Positions 9,268 to 17,841 of a stretch of DNA of 58,657 nt are shown one piece after another; position 1 is the first letter of the stretch, and the number at the start of each line of letters is the position of its first letter. The stretch lies in contig JAMPIL010000010.1 in the NCBI GenBank assembly GCA_023662725.1, positions 1-58,657 of the forward strand, read 5' to 3'. The notes beneath the pieces were generated by a model. It worked only from the letters and a program-made list of their open reading frames with translations. It did not search any database and was not told the DNA's origin. The position numbers and the translations under genes were made by a program. This stretch comes from Ruminococcus flavefaciens. GTDB taxonomy: Bacteria > Bacillota > Clostridia > Oscillospirales > Ruminococcaceae.

Positions 9268-9525
9268 GCATAGTCCAAACTGCTGACTACAGTGGTGACA
9301 GGCTATGCTTATTTTAGTATAATGAGAAGGTAATGGACTGACGTTCAATCCTTGGAACTCAGCGTTCGTATTTGAAAGTGTCAGCCGCCTTCCTATTATC
9401 AAATTCGATTAAGCAGGTTGTACCTGCTGTGAAAGTTCATAGCAGCGTTCGTGTAACTAACCAAAATGAATTTAATAAGCTCCCAAGCGGACACATTACA
9501 TATTTTTCAGAAAGTAGGTATCATT
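9268..9525 (+). ncRNA. Probable bridge (seek) RNA of the IS110 element
   Basis: IS110-group elements encode a guide RNA between their left end and the transposase. This stretch has no gene. It begins with a hairpin closed by GCATAG (9268) and CTATGC (9308). The copy at 58547-58584 has changed bases on both arms yet still pairs (TATAGTC / GACTATG), which supports selection for structure. TACAAT at 9257 could be the -10 box, with the -35 supplied by the right end when the element circularises. The RNA boundaries and guide loops are inferred. Confidence 0.45.
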
Positions 9526-10713
9526 ATGATTAGCGTGGACATTGATGTTTCAAAAGGAAAGAGTACAGTTTGCATCTTAAAGCCTGGTGGCGAGGTTATC
9601 AAGCCGCCTTTTGAAATTGATCATACTGCCGATGAACTTGATTCTTTGGTTTATCTTATCAATTCATTTGATGAAGAAACCCGTGTTGTTTTAGAAGATA
9701 CAGGACATTATCATCTGCCTGTCGCTTCATATCTATCATCACATGGCATTTTTGTCTGCTGTGTAAACGCCCTGCGAATGAAGAAATATTGCTCTCAAAG
9801 CATTCGCCGTGCCAAGACCGATAAGATTGATGCCGTGCGTATCGCCTCATTTGACATCACATATTGGGATGAGCTTGTTCAGGCTTATGCTTCTCCCGAT
9901 ACATACGATGAGCTGCATTTTCTTGCCAGACAGTATTATCAGATCACCGCTATACTTGTAAAAGCGAAGGTTAATTTCAGTAATCTGCTTGATCAGATAA
10001 TGCTCGGAATATCCGACATTCTTCAAAATAATAACGATAATCACAAGCTGACAGAATTCGTAAACCGATATATTCATTTCAATGCAATACTTGATATGGG
10101 CGAAAAGAAGTTTACTTCTGATTACTGCAAATGGGCAAAGAAAAAGGGATACCGTTGTAACGAACGTAAGGCTGCAGAAATCTTAGCCCTTGCTCAAAAC
10201 GGTATCCCAACGCTTCCTAACTCCCAATCAGTCAAAATTGCCGTTAGTGAAGCCATTAAGCTGATCCACTCGACTGAGGAATCACGCAATACCATTTTAG
10301 CACAAATGCAGGATCTTCGCAAGACCTTGCCCGAATATTCTATTGTAAGAGATATGGATTGTATCGGTGATGTTCTTGCACCTCGTATCATAGCGGAGAT
10401 CGGCGATGTGCGCCGCTTCAGTAATAAGCATTCGCTTATTGCTTATGCAGGCATTGATTCTCCGCCTTATCAGTCAGGAGCGTTCAATGCATCAGAACGA
10501 AGAATCTCCAAGCGTGGTAACCCTTATCTGCGGAAGACAGGTTATGAGATCATGCAATCACTCATCAAGCATAAGCCTGCCAATAATCCAGTTTACGACT
10601 TTATCCAAAAGAAACGCAGCGAGGGTAAGTGCGGCAAGGAAGCTATGATCGCCGGACTCAACAAGTTCCTTCGTGTTTACTATAGAAAAGTCATGGAACT
10701 CTACTCTAAGTAA
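9526..10713 (+). CDS. IS110-family transposase (DEDD recombinase), 395 aa
   Basis: The N-terminal RuvC-like DEDD domain shows VDIDVSKGKSTVCIL, the EDTGHYH block and AKTDKIDAVRIA. The C-terminal Tnp domain has GDVLAPRIIAEIGDV, YAGIDSPPYQSG with the likely serine nucleophile, and KRGNPYLRKTGYE. The length is close to normal for the family and no stop interrupts it, so it may be active. The ATG at 9526 is preferred to one at 9466 because family members begin right at the VDIDVSK block and AGGT lies upstream. It would work with the adjacent guide RNA. Confidence 0.85.
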   Translation: MISVDIDVSKGKSTVCILKPGGEVIKPPFEIDHTADELDSLVYLINSFDEETRVVLEDTGHYHLPVASYLSSHGIFVCCVNALRMKKYCSQSIRRAKTDKIDAVRIASFDITYWDELVQAYASPDTYDELHFLARQYYQITAILVKAKVNFSNLLDQIMLGISDILQNNNDNHKLTEFVNRYIHFNAILDMGEKKFTSDYCKWAKKKGYRCNERKAAEILALAQNGIPTLPNSQSVKIAVSEAIKLIHSTEESRNTILAQMQDLRKTLPEYSIVRDMDCIGDVLAPRIIAEIGDVRRFSNKHSLIAYAGIDSPPYQSGAFNASERRISKRGNPYLRKTGYEIMQSLIKHKPANNPVYDFIQKKRSEGKCGKEAMIAGLNKFLRVYYRKVMELYSK

Positions 10714-11010
10714 TGCTCTTTCCATAAGTGCATATACATCTGGCGTTTGAAACTCCGCTTTCTTACGTCAGCTTTGCTATATCTTTTTTATGCTCTATTT
10801 CCTTCCTCAATTTTGGTTATTTTGCCTATTGATTTTTCTTAGCAGGTTTCTTTATCTTTTTTAATTTTTCCAAATGATTCTCTCTGCACCGTTCTTCTGG
10901 TACAGCACTTGTTGTAATAACGTTCCCTGTTCTGCACCAGAAGCACGGATCTATTCGTCCTCTTATTTTTTCAAATCCTTCAACTATGTTATCACTCCCC
11001 TACTAAATTC

Positions 11011-11047
11011 AAAAGCTGTACCGGGAAATTTTCCTTGTACAGCTTTT
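11011..11047. terminator. Terminator after the Fic gene
   Basis: An 11-bp inverted repeat (AAAAGCTGTAC / GTACAGCTTTT) with A and T runs on both sides. It lies beyond the stop of the - strand Fic gene and could also stop transcription coming from the IS110 element. Confidence 0.7.
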
Positions 11048-11085
11048 GATTGTTATTTAAGATTTTTCAATTATACTCTTTTGGA

Positions 11086-11844
11086 TTACATTATAACGTC
11101 TTTATATGTGACATTTGTATGATCGTAATCAATTTTGAAATAATCCATAAGTTCTTTGATATAATCCTGAGTTGAAAGAAACACATTAATTAATCTCTCA
11201 TTCTTTTTTTTCATCTGCCACTCTTTCAAGCCCATATAGTAAAACATTTTATGAAATTCATCAATCAAAAAAGGAACTATATTGTTTTCCAGACACTGTT
11301 TTAACATTAGTAATCTTCCGACTCTTCCGTTACCATCATAGAATGGATGAATGCGTTCAAACTCAACATGAAATGCAGCTACATCATACAAATTCAATTT
11401 CTGCTTACAGTATTCAGATAATAAATCCTGAATTTGTTTTGAAACTTCTTCAGGCATTGCCGTTACTAATTCTCCAACAATATTGGCTTCACGTTTGTAC
11501 TCGCCAATCACTGCTTCATTATCAATAACGCCTGTTTTTAACGTTTTATGCAAAACCTTAATATATTTTTCCGTTATAGGTTCTGCTATTGTTTCCAAAA
11601 CAAAATCAAAGCACTTGAAATGATTTACTGTCTCAATAATATCGTTTACTCGAATAACATTTTCTTTATCAACACCGATTGTTTTTGTTTCAAAAATATA
11701 TCTTGTTTGGTCGTGTGTGAGACAACTTCCCTCAATATGATTCGAATTATATGCAAAATCTATCTGTAATTTATGATAAATTCCACCTTTATACCCTCTG
11801 TTTTTTTCTGAAATAAGTGTATCTAAAAGTAGCTTCAATTTCAA
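11086..11844 (-). CDS. Fic family protein (class II AMPylase-like), 252 aa
   Basis: The catalytic Fic motif is complete: HPFYDGNGRVGR near residue 162. An N-terminal inhibitory helix is also present (NSNHIEGS, matching S/TxxxE-G/N), which places the protein in class II, where an internal glutamate blocks ATP until relieved. Fic enzymes transfer AMP or other nucleotide groups to target proteins. The start is a TTG behind GGGGCG. It stands alone between the IS110 element and mobilisation relics, with its own promoter and terminator. Some Fic proteins of mobile elements act as toxins, but no antitoxin gene is visible here. Confidence 0.85.
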   Translation of the reverse strand: MKLKLLLDTLISEKNRGYKGGIYHKLQIDFAYNSNHIEGSCLTHDQTRYIFETKTIGVDKENVIRVNDIIETVNHFKCFDFVLETIAEPITEKYIKVLHKTLKTGVIDNEAVIGEYKREANIVGELVTAMPEEVSKQIQDLLSEYCKQKLNLYDVAAFHVEFERIHPFYDGNGRVGRLLMLKQCLENNIVPFLIDEFHKMFYYMGLKEWQMKKKNERLINVFLSTQDYIKELMDYFKIDYDHTNVTYKDVIM

Positions 11845-11929
11845 CGCCCCTTTACTGTAGAATTTTCCAACACATTCAAAATAGCACTAAATAAAATCTG
11901 AATCATTTTAAATTTCAAAGTATTTTTAT

Positions 11930-11958
11930 ATTATATCATACAAAATCAAAAAATGCAA
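11930..11958 (-). promoter_or_regulatory. Promoter of the Fic gene
   Basis: Reading leftward, TTGCAT and TATAAT are separated by 17 bases, about 85 bases before the TTG start. The promoter overlaps the decayed 3' end of the small broken gene at 11936-12160. Confidence 0.5.
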
Positions 11959-12160
11959 GTATTTCAAATTCATGCAAGAACATAATACATTGCGGCTTCG
12001 CTGTCATATCGGATAGTGCATTTTCATATTCTGTATCATCATCAATATCTCTTGCTGATTAATACATTTTATTGATTTGCTTTTCGAGTGCTATAAATTT
12101 AGAATACAGAGCAATGCGCTCCTTGTAATTGTAAGCACGATTTCGAATAGTGTCTACCAT
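11936..12160 (-). pseudogene. Small unknown gene with in-frame TAA
   Basis: A very strong site (GGAGGTAGTAAC) precedes the ATG at 12160. The frame reads MVDTIRNRAYNYKERIALYS, then LEKQINKMY and TAA at 12059-12061. It then continues open (SARDIDDDTEYENALSDMTA) to 11936. The first part looks like a short coiled helix. The gene lies after the MobP-like relaxase relic, so it was probably part of a mobilisation operon. No family is recognised. Confidence 0.45.
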
Positions 12161-12315
12161 GTTACTACCTCCAAAAATTTATTAATGGGATACGGTTGCT
12201 TCAGGTGCAGTCGCTCAAAAACCTATCCCCAAATTTCCGCTATGTGTACGGCTTCCACCGCTGCTTCATTCTCCATTGTGAAAAATGTTTACATTTCATT
12301 TGTTTGTCACTCCTT

Positions 12316-12977
12316 TTATATTCCTAATTTCAGTATTAAATCAAGTATTTGTTCTCTATATTTCCAGTGATTAACTGCTTTTCTTAAAGTCTCCTTTTCT
12401 TTCTGCGTGTATATTTTATACTTTGCACGTCCCAGCTCGCACTACTTCTCATACATCGCTGCAATCTGTGGCGTTTCTGCAAGCTCTGAAAATATTCTGT
12501 CCACAGTTTCCTTGATTTCTTTTGGAAGATAGCCGTACACTTTTTAGCCAATGACAGACTTCAATTGAGTTCGCAGAATCATAACCAGTTTTTCAAGATT
12601 TTTATTCGTAAAACTTCTGTTCTAAATCTGATTTGTAATTTCAGACATCTGATTTTTCGATAATACTTTTAACTCATCACGCCCGAGAGTCTGTTCCTGA
12701 TAGATACTCTAAAATTCATCATGAAAAATATCGTTTGCGAAAACAGAACGGATTTTATCAATTCCCGCTTTTGTAAGATAACCCTGTTTCGGATTCGTAG
12801 AATAAAAAATCAGATGAATGTGCGGATGATGCGTAGTATCGTGAAAAGCAGCGTACTATTTCATATTACACAGCGTTTTCAGGTTCGCTGTCTATTTTCT
12901 GCATCTTTTCCTTGTAATAAACAAGACTCCTCTGAAATGCCGGTTTTCTTTACATTGCGCTGATACTTTCCTGTCAT
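12316..12977 (-). pseudogene. MobP-type relaxase relic with five in-frame stops
   Basis: From 12858 down to 12316 one frame keeps a clear MobP-like relaxase: YAAFHDTTHHPHIHLIFYS with the HPHIH metal-binding motif, then NPKQGYLTKAGIDKIRS, YQEQTLGRDELK and GYLPKEIKETVDRIF. It is cut by stops at 12856-12858, 12709-12711, 12622-12624, 12544-12546 and 12442-12444, with no frameshift in this part. Upstream, MTGKYQRNVKKTGISEES to about 12977 is the N terminus in a shifted frame, with material lost between the two. The gene is inactive unless stops are read through. It marks a dead mobilisable element. Confidence 0.7.
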
Positions 12978-12995
12978 TTCATTTATCACCAAATC

Positions 12996-13667
12996 TCACC
13001 CCACTAAAAGCATAACTTTCTCAGCAATCAGACATATCAGTTCAGAATTTCTCGGTTTGCCGATCGGATAACCAAAAAACTTTTCAAAGCGTTTGGGATT
13101 TTTGTAATAAATGGATTCAATAACTGTTCTTATGGAACGTTCTACACAACGAACGTTGGTATGACAATGCTCAGCAACTTCCGCATACAGATTCATAATT
13201 TCCTGTCTGAATAAGTTACTATTTTTAACTGCCAGTTCTATAGATACTTTCAGATATTCATAACCTTTTAAGTTAGCAGGAACGCCTAATTCCAATAAGA
13301 TTTTTGTGACACATTTGCTGATTTGCGTATCCTCATCTGCTTGTTTAAGATGATATTTTAGGATCTCGCATATACAATCTTCGCTGAGATCTTTTGAAAT
13401 ATATAAAATCCCGTCCTTTTCAATTATATATCTATTCGGATCGGAACGGTCGGTCAGGATTATTTTTGTAGCAGCATATGTCAAATCAACGTCCATATCA
13501 CTATCGCACAGCATTACGCAATAGTTTTCATATTCACGTATATTGTGCGAAATCTTCACGTAATTATCTTTTGAAACGGCATAAAATCCAAGTCTGGTCA
13601 TATGCGAAGCAATTTTTATAAAAGGATTGATACTAATTGTTGGAGTGCTTGTTTTCATGTTTATCAT
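12996..13667 (-). CDS. Protein with Spo0A C-terminal DNA-binding domain, 223 aa
   Basis: The last ~105 residues match the Spo0A effector domain: TKILLELGVPANLKGYEYL, then the recognition region HTNVRCVERSIRTVIESIYY and FFGYPIGKPRNSELI. In place of a receiver domain, the N-terminal half has an unrelated alpha/beta segment with no conserved phosphorylation Asp. So the protein may bind 0A-box-like DNA without phosphorelay control. The first ATG (13667) and a second at 13658 are both possible and neither has a good RBS. The neighbours are mobilisation relics, which suggests a regulator carried by the element. Confidence 0.65.
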   Translation of the reverse strand: MINMKTSTPTISINPFIKIASHMTRLGFYAVSKDNYVKISHNIREYENYCVMLCDSDMDVDLTYAATKIILTDRSDPNRYIIEKDGILYISKDLSEDCICEILKYHLKQADEDTQISKCVTKILLELGVPANLKGYEYLKVSIELAVKNSNLFRQEIMNLYAEVAEHCHTNVRCVERSIRTVIESIYYKNPKRFEKFFGYPIGKPRNSELICLIAEKVMLLVG

Positions 13668-13757
13668 GTTAATGCATCATTTAATTTTGCAGGCAGTATT
13701 CACAATCATCATGCTCTTTTTTCAAATAACTATATAATATAACAATTTCTGTACAAC

Positions 13758-13795
13758 AAAATCAGCCGATACGTTTTTATGTATCGACTGATTTT
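13758..13795. terminator. Terminator hairpin
   Basis: AAATCAGCCGATAC pairs with GTATCGACTGATTT around an 8-base AT loop, with T-rich flanks. It ends the leftward ABC/lectin-like operon and separates it from the Spo0A-like gene. Confidence 0.65.
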
Positions 13796-13831
13796 GATTT
13801 AAATGACAGATTGTTTACTTTTATCTTGCAA

Positions 13832-14033
13832 CTATAAAATAAATATCATTAATTCAATATCCACTATTGATTAATTACCGTTTCCATATTCCCAAATTTG
13901 AAGTTGATTAGTTATACCTCATGGAGAATTGGCGTCATTTGCCGCCACTGCCTTCAAGTTACATGGACTAAATCGTGTACAGGATACTACTCTCTATTGT
14001 CATTAGCACTAAAATGCTTGCTATTCTTTTCAT
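13832..14033 (-). pseudogene. Relic of a small secreted lectin-like protein
   Basis: AAGGAG and an ATG at 14033 begin MKRIASILVLMTIESS, the start of a signal peptide. The frame then breaks. In another frame the text continues as PCNLKAVAANDANSP, TGA, GITNQLQIWEYGNGN, TAA. The segment NQLQIWEYGNGN resembles the QxW repeat of ricin-type / CBM13 beta-trefoil lectins, but the match is short. At least one frameshift and two in-frame stops make it dead. It is the last gene of the leftward agr/ABC region. Confidence 0.35.
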
Positions 14034-14091
14034 ATCAATACTCCTTTTTAAATTTAATATATTAAAGCACTTCCTTTGCATGATGTAAAAA

Positions 14092-14742
14092 TTATTTAAA
14101 TTTTTGTGTCAGATTATTTTTTTCTTTTTCAAGAATATTTAACGCAGCAGCGTCACTAACAAAAAATTCATTGTTACAAACCTCTTGATAGGATGTTGTA
14201 CTCGCATCTGATCCATCTTTTGAAATTATCATATTGTCATGATTTTTATATGAAAGAATAGTTGCCATTAAACATGGGACTGTTTTATATACCGCCTTTT
14301 CGCTTATCTTATCCTTCAGAAAAACAAGATATTCTTCATTAGAATTCATTAAATTTACAAATCCCATATTTACACTATCAGTATTATTCATATCCCAGAA
14401 TATATTGGAGGAATTTCTCAGGATTTCAATTTCATCTCCAATATGTAAATTATCGCCCTTATAAACCTTCAATATTTTCACAGGCTCAGTATAACATAAA
14501 AAAGAAAATTTAACATCATCTGCCGGAGTGACCTTCAAAATGTAATTGCTTTCCGATTCGAGATCATTTTCTATGTAATCCTTTACATTCAAGGCAAGAT
14601 TTTCACTTATTAAGCCAATCTCAAAGTGATTAAACGGCGCATCTTCTTTACTTATATCAGTAAAGCTTTGGCGGCAGATCAAACCTGCTGCAATCGGCAT
14701 CAATATTAAAAGTGATAAAACACATAAAAATAGCTTATTCAT
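14092..14742 (-). CDS. Membrane-anchored extracytoplasmic protein of the ABC operon, 216 aa
   Basis: One N-terminal hydrophobic helix (residues 3-22, LFLCVLSLLILMPIAAGLIC) is followed by a soluble domain with no recognised family (TEPVKILKVYKGDNLHIGDE, then a beta-rich region with EEYLVFLKD). The cysteine near the end of the helix is not a clean lipobox. The start overlaps the end of the ABC ATPase gene by 8 bases, so it is translated with the transporter. A role as an accessory or immunity protein for the exported product is an inference from the operon only. Confidence 0.55.
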   Translation of the reverse strand: MNKLFLCVLSLLILMPIAAGLICRQSFTDISKEDAPFNHFEIGLISENLALNVKDYIENDLESESNYILKVTPADDVKFSFLCYTEPVKILKVYKGDNLHIGDEIEILRNSSNIFWDMNNTDSVNMGFVNLMNSNEEYLVFLKDKISEKAVYKTVPCLMATILSYKNHDNMIISKDGSDASTTSYQEVCNNEFFVSDAAALNILEKEKNNLTQKFK

Positions 14743-15385
14743 ATCTTTTACCCTCTGTCGATACTATTTTTCCATTATCCATATAAAAAACCTGATCAGC
14801 AAGAATTTCAATATCCTCTTTGTTATGGCTTGCAATTAACACTAATGCTCCCCTATCCTTCTCTCTCAATATAATATCACGAATTATCTTTACTCCGCTT
14901 TCATCAAGAGCATTTGTAGGCTCGTCAAGCATTATTATATCAGGTTTTTCCATAATTGCCTGAGCGATAATAAGCCTTTGTTTCATTCCAAGTGAATATT
15001 TTCTTACTACTCTTTTATCGTTGGGATCCAAACCAACGTCCGAAAGAGCTTTTCTTATTTCCGCATCTGTAATCTTTTTATTGATATCGGCAAGTAATTT
15101 CAAATTTCTGAAGCCAGAAAACTCGTTATAAAGTCCGGCATTTTCAATAATTAAACCGAGATTTTCTAACACATTAAAATCTTTATGCAGTACCTTGTCA
15201 TCCACTGTTATCTTACCTGAATCAATATGCATTAATCCTGACAGCGCTCTGAAAAGCATAGTTTTGCCGCATCCGTTTCGACCAACAAAACCATATATTT
15301 TACCGTTTTCAAGTTCAAGATTTATATCATCAAGTATTATCTTATTTTTTATAGTTTTGGAAATATTTTCAGCTATTATTTTCAT
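14735..15385 (-). CDS. ABC transporter ATP-binding protein, 216 aa
   Basis: All ATPase motifs are present: Walker A GRNGCGKT, signature YSLGMKQR, Walker B IIMLDEPTNALD and the switch histidine in IASHN. This short form, paired with two separate membrane proteins, is typical of exporters for antibiotics, lantibiotics or bacteriocins. It sits 3 bases after the second permease and overlaps the following membrane-anchored protein, so the four genes form one unit. The substrate is not shown by sequence; the secreted 138-aa protein upstream is the best candidate. Confidence 0.85.
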   Translation of the reverse strand: MKIIAENISKTIKNKIILDDINLELENGKIYGFVGRNGCGKTMLFRALSGLMHIDSGKITVDDKVLHKDFNVLENLGLIIENAGLYNEFSGFRNLKLLADINKKITDAEIRKALSDVGLDPNDKRVVRKYSLGMKQRLIIAQAIMEKPDIIMLDEPTNALDESGVKIIRDIILREKDRGALVLIASHNKEDIEILADQVFYMDNGKIVSTEGKRYE

Positions 15386-15388
15386 CTG

Positions 15389-16210
15389 TTACCCTCCCGA
15401 TTCTTTGTTTGAATAAATAAAGTCTGTCTTCTCGACAGCAATCATTCCAATCAGAGTTACTATGACGGCAGCCGCAATAAGGATAACAACGGAAAGATTT
15501 AAGTCGAAGTTTATATTATAGATGTTTATTAGAGAATTTATATTTTTATTTGCACTGCTGTGCCATGATATTATAAGATGAGAAAACGGAATCGCTTTAA
15601 GGATTTTTACAGCATCAACATCCCCATCATAAATCTTATAAAGTTTCTCTTGAAAAATCACATAAAACGATATGAATAGTAACTGAACCCCAAATGATAC
15701 AATAAAACCTCCGCTGCTTTTTAGAAAAAACGCTATAATATTCAGTAATAACGAAAAAATATAATTCCATAGTGAAAAAATAATAAGATAGTAAAAACAC
15801 AGATAAATTGATATAATGCTATCATATTTTATTGTATACAGCACTTCAAATACAGTAGTAAAACTAAATACAAAAAAAATAAAATACAGAAGACTTATCA
15901 GATAAAGATTGGATATTTCCTTTATATACCATTTTTTACGGTTTGTACATCTTGAAAAATAGTAAACTGCACCTGTGCAGAAATGCCTGTATACCTCGGT
16001 TCCGGAAATTACTTGAAATATTATTGAAGGGAAAAAACAAAGTATAAGTTTATCGTAATATGAAGCGTTATTTGGCGTCAGAATATACTCGCTAAATGAA
16101 AGCTTTAAAAACACATCGCTCAGTAATATAGACTGTGTATTCACTGTATGCACCATTCCGAACAGAATTCCCAATATAACTGCCCATACAGCATATTTCA
16201 TTCTGTACAT
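15389..16210 (-). CDS. ABC transporter permease 2, 273 aa
   Basis: A membrane protein with about six hydrophobic segments (WAVILGILFGMVH, a central block around residues 95-180, and VVILIAAAVIVTLIGMI near the end). No sequence motif is diagnostic. It follows the first permease with no gap (16211/16210) and precedes the ATPase by 3 bases, so it should form the transport channel with them. Confidence 0.7.
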   Translation of the reverse strand: MYRMKYAVWAVILGILFGMVHTVNTQSILLSDVFLKLSFSEYILTPNNASYYDKLILCFFPSIIFQVISGTEVYRHFCTGAVYYFSRCTNRKKWYIKEISNLYLISLLYFIFFVFSFTTVFEVLYTIKYDSIISIYLCFYYLIIFSLWNYIFSLLLNIIAFFLKSSGGFIVSFGVQLLFISFYVIFQEKLYKIYDGDVDAVKILKAIPFSHLIISWHSSANKNINSLINIYNINFDLNLSVVILIAAAVIVTLIGMIAVEKTDFIYSNKESGG

Positions 16211-17029
16211 TTACGTATCCCTGCTTACTTTCCATTTTGTTACAGCCACTGTGACAAGTAATATTATTACTGATATGATTAAATATAATTGTTCTATTTT
16301 TTCACTTGAATCAAAAGACATAAGATAATCTGTATAATTCATTCTTATTCCGATCACAGAACCTAATCCGTTAAAAAGTGTCATCAACAGATATACAGGA
16401 AGGAATATAAGTATTTTATATTTAAAAATTGGTGTCATAGATAATCCCAATGCAAATGTTGCAAAAGAAGCAACAACAAATGAAAACATTATTACAAATA
16501 CAAAATAATATAAATATGGATTAAATTTCCACAAATCTGAAAACAAATATCTATTTTCCAAATTTAAGTAATATAAATCAAAGGAGGGGTAATTAGTTCT
16601 GTCTCCAACTGCGTTTAATGGGAATGTAATTATATTTAGCAGATATTCAAAGAATAGTGGTACGGCAAATGCTAAAAATGTCATCAAGAATACAGATATT
16701 ATTTTTCCATAATAATAATTTTTTTTCCCAAATCTTGAACACAGGTATATCGTTGTATCATTATCTTTATCTTTCACAAATGAAAACGAAGCAGGAATTA
16801 CCAATAAAAGAGGAAGATATTGCATAAAGTAAAATCCCCATTTTCCGTAGGTATTGAGCAAAGACATCTTCATTGGATGGATCATTCGAGAAATATCAAA
16901 ATTATAAAAGTCGTGAAGATTTTTAAAGTAATTTATTATTACAAAAAAGTATATTACTGCGATCGATAATGCAAACCATTTTTGGCGTGATATTATCTTA
17001 ATCTGCAACTTTATCGATTTATGTAACAT
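16211..17029 (-). CDS. ABC transporter permease 1, 272 aa
   Basis: A six-helix membrane protein of the ABC-2 kind: a first helix WFALSIAVIYFFVII, a large loop, then LPLLLVIPASFSFVKD, FLMTFLAFAVPLFFEYL and a last helix YLIISVIILLVTVAVTKW. AGGTC lies before the ATG. It heads the transporter genes, about 100 bases after the secreted protein gene, and probably pairs with permease 2. Confidence 0.7.
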   Translation of the reverse strand: MLHKSIKLQIKIISRQKWFALSIAVIYFFVIINYFKNLHDFYNFDISRMIHPMKMSLLNTYGKWGFYFMQYLPLLLVIPASFSFVKDKDNDTTIYLCSRFGKKNYYYGKIISVFLMTFLAFAVPLFFEYLLNIITFPLNAVGDRTNYPSFDLYYLNLENRYLFSDLWKFNPYLYYFVFVIMFSFVVASFATFALGLSMTPIFKYKILIFLPVYLLMTLFNGLGSVIGIRMNYTDYLMSFDSSEKIEQLYLIISVIILLVTVAVTKWKVSRDT

Positions 17030-17131
17030 AAAGACCTCCGATTATAAATATGAATAAGTCAATGCAAGTTTAAGACGGCTGCCTTAACCTGCATTGACGA
17101 TTTCGGAATTATTTACACAATAAAAACGTTA

Positions 17132-17548
17132 TTACATGGGATTATAAACAACACTTGCTGTTGCACCATAATTTGGACTATTGCCTCTGAATTTAAAATT
17201 AACAAATTCTGAATCAAGATAGCCTTCATAAATTGAAGGATAAGAAGCTTCATTGCTTTGTTCATCAAGTGTTAACACATTACATATCTGACGTCCATTC
17301 TCATTGTTAGCGCTTCCCTGAATATACCTGAAATTATCTTCGCCACCATAAGTGGGGTAAACAGATAAATTTCTCATTGCTATGTAGCTGTATTTACCCG
17401 TACGTGATTTGTTGCCAAGATATGACCATGTTTGATTTGCACTTACAGTAACCGTAGCATTAGCAGCTGAAACGTTTATACAATACAAGCTGGATAACGA
17501 GGCTATCGCAATAAGACTGACCATAACCTTTTTAAATATTTTTTTCAC
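17132..17548 (-). CDS. Secreted 138-aa protein, possible bacteriocin or signal cargo
   Basis: The start is a GTG at 17548 behind AGGAGA; an upstream in-frame start at 17596 would add an unlikely 16 residues. VKKIFKKVMVSLIAIASLSS forms a signal peptide with likely cleavage after VSA. The mature part has no cysteine and is rich in Tyr, Asn and Ser (ANQTWSYLGNKSRTGKYSY, FRYIQGSANNENGRQ), ending FKFRGNSPNYGATASVVYNPM. It is reminiscent of small secreted proteins found next to bacteriocin-type ABC transporters (lactococcin-972 or DUF2712 kinds) but cannot be assigned. Its place between agrD and an ABC exporter suggests quorum-controlled secretion. Confidence 0.55.
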   Translation of the reverse strand: MKKIFKKVMVSLIAIASLSSLYCINVSAANATVTVSANQTWSYLGNKSRTGKYSYIAMRNLSVYPTYGGEDNFRYIQGSANNENGRQICNVLTLDEQSNEASYPSIYEGYLDSEFVNFKFRGNSPNYGATASVVYNPM

Positions 17549-17685
17549 AAAACATCTCCTGAATGATTTGTCAGTAGTTTGTAAATTTGATTGCACTTAA
17601 ATTTGAGGCTTGACTGACCACAGATAAAAACACTTCTCCAAGTCAATAAGTGAATCATAGCTCTGATCACACGTTGTTTGTTGTG

Positions 17686-17841
17686 TTATTTTTTAAGAGT
17701 TTTTTTCTCTTCTGCCAATTTTCTTACAGACTTCGGTTCATCAGGCTGATATGTATCCCACCAGGATGTCATTCCATTTGCTCTAATAGCTGTAGCCTCT
17801 GCCAGATCAGCGAGTTTCTTAAGAAGATTATCAAATTTCAT
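17686..17841 (-). CDS. agrD: AgrD-like cyclic autoinducer precursor, 51 aa
   Basis: The ATG at 17841 has GAAAGGAG seven bases upstream and overlaps the end of agrB by 11 bases. The peptide has the three-part AgrD plan: an amphipathic leader (MKFDNLLKKLADLAEATAIR), a short core (NGMTSWWDTYQ), and an acidic start to the tail (PDEPKSV) followed by a basic tail. YQP-x-x-P directly after the core is a common clostridial AgrD signature. No cysteine is present, so the ring would be a Ser lactone (Ser26) or Thr-linked. AgrB should cut after the core and cyclise it; AgrC would sense it. Confidence 0.75.
   Translation of the reverse strand: MKFDNLLKKLADLAEATAIRANGMTSWWDTYQPDEPKSVRKLAEEKKTLKK

Larger units (their letters stand above)
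9253..10816 (+). mobile_element. IS110-family insertion sequence
   Basis: The element has an upstream structured non-coding region of about 260 bases and a single DEDD transposase, with no terminal inverted repeats, as expected for IS110. The left end is set where the sequence begins to match a second copy near 58532 (ttggtacaatattag). The right end is not certain. The value 10816 rests on the string cctcaattttgg, which recurs directly before the left end of the second copy. It could lie anywhere between 10714 and about 10870. Confidence 0.6.
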
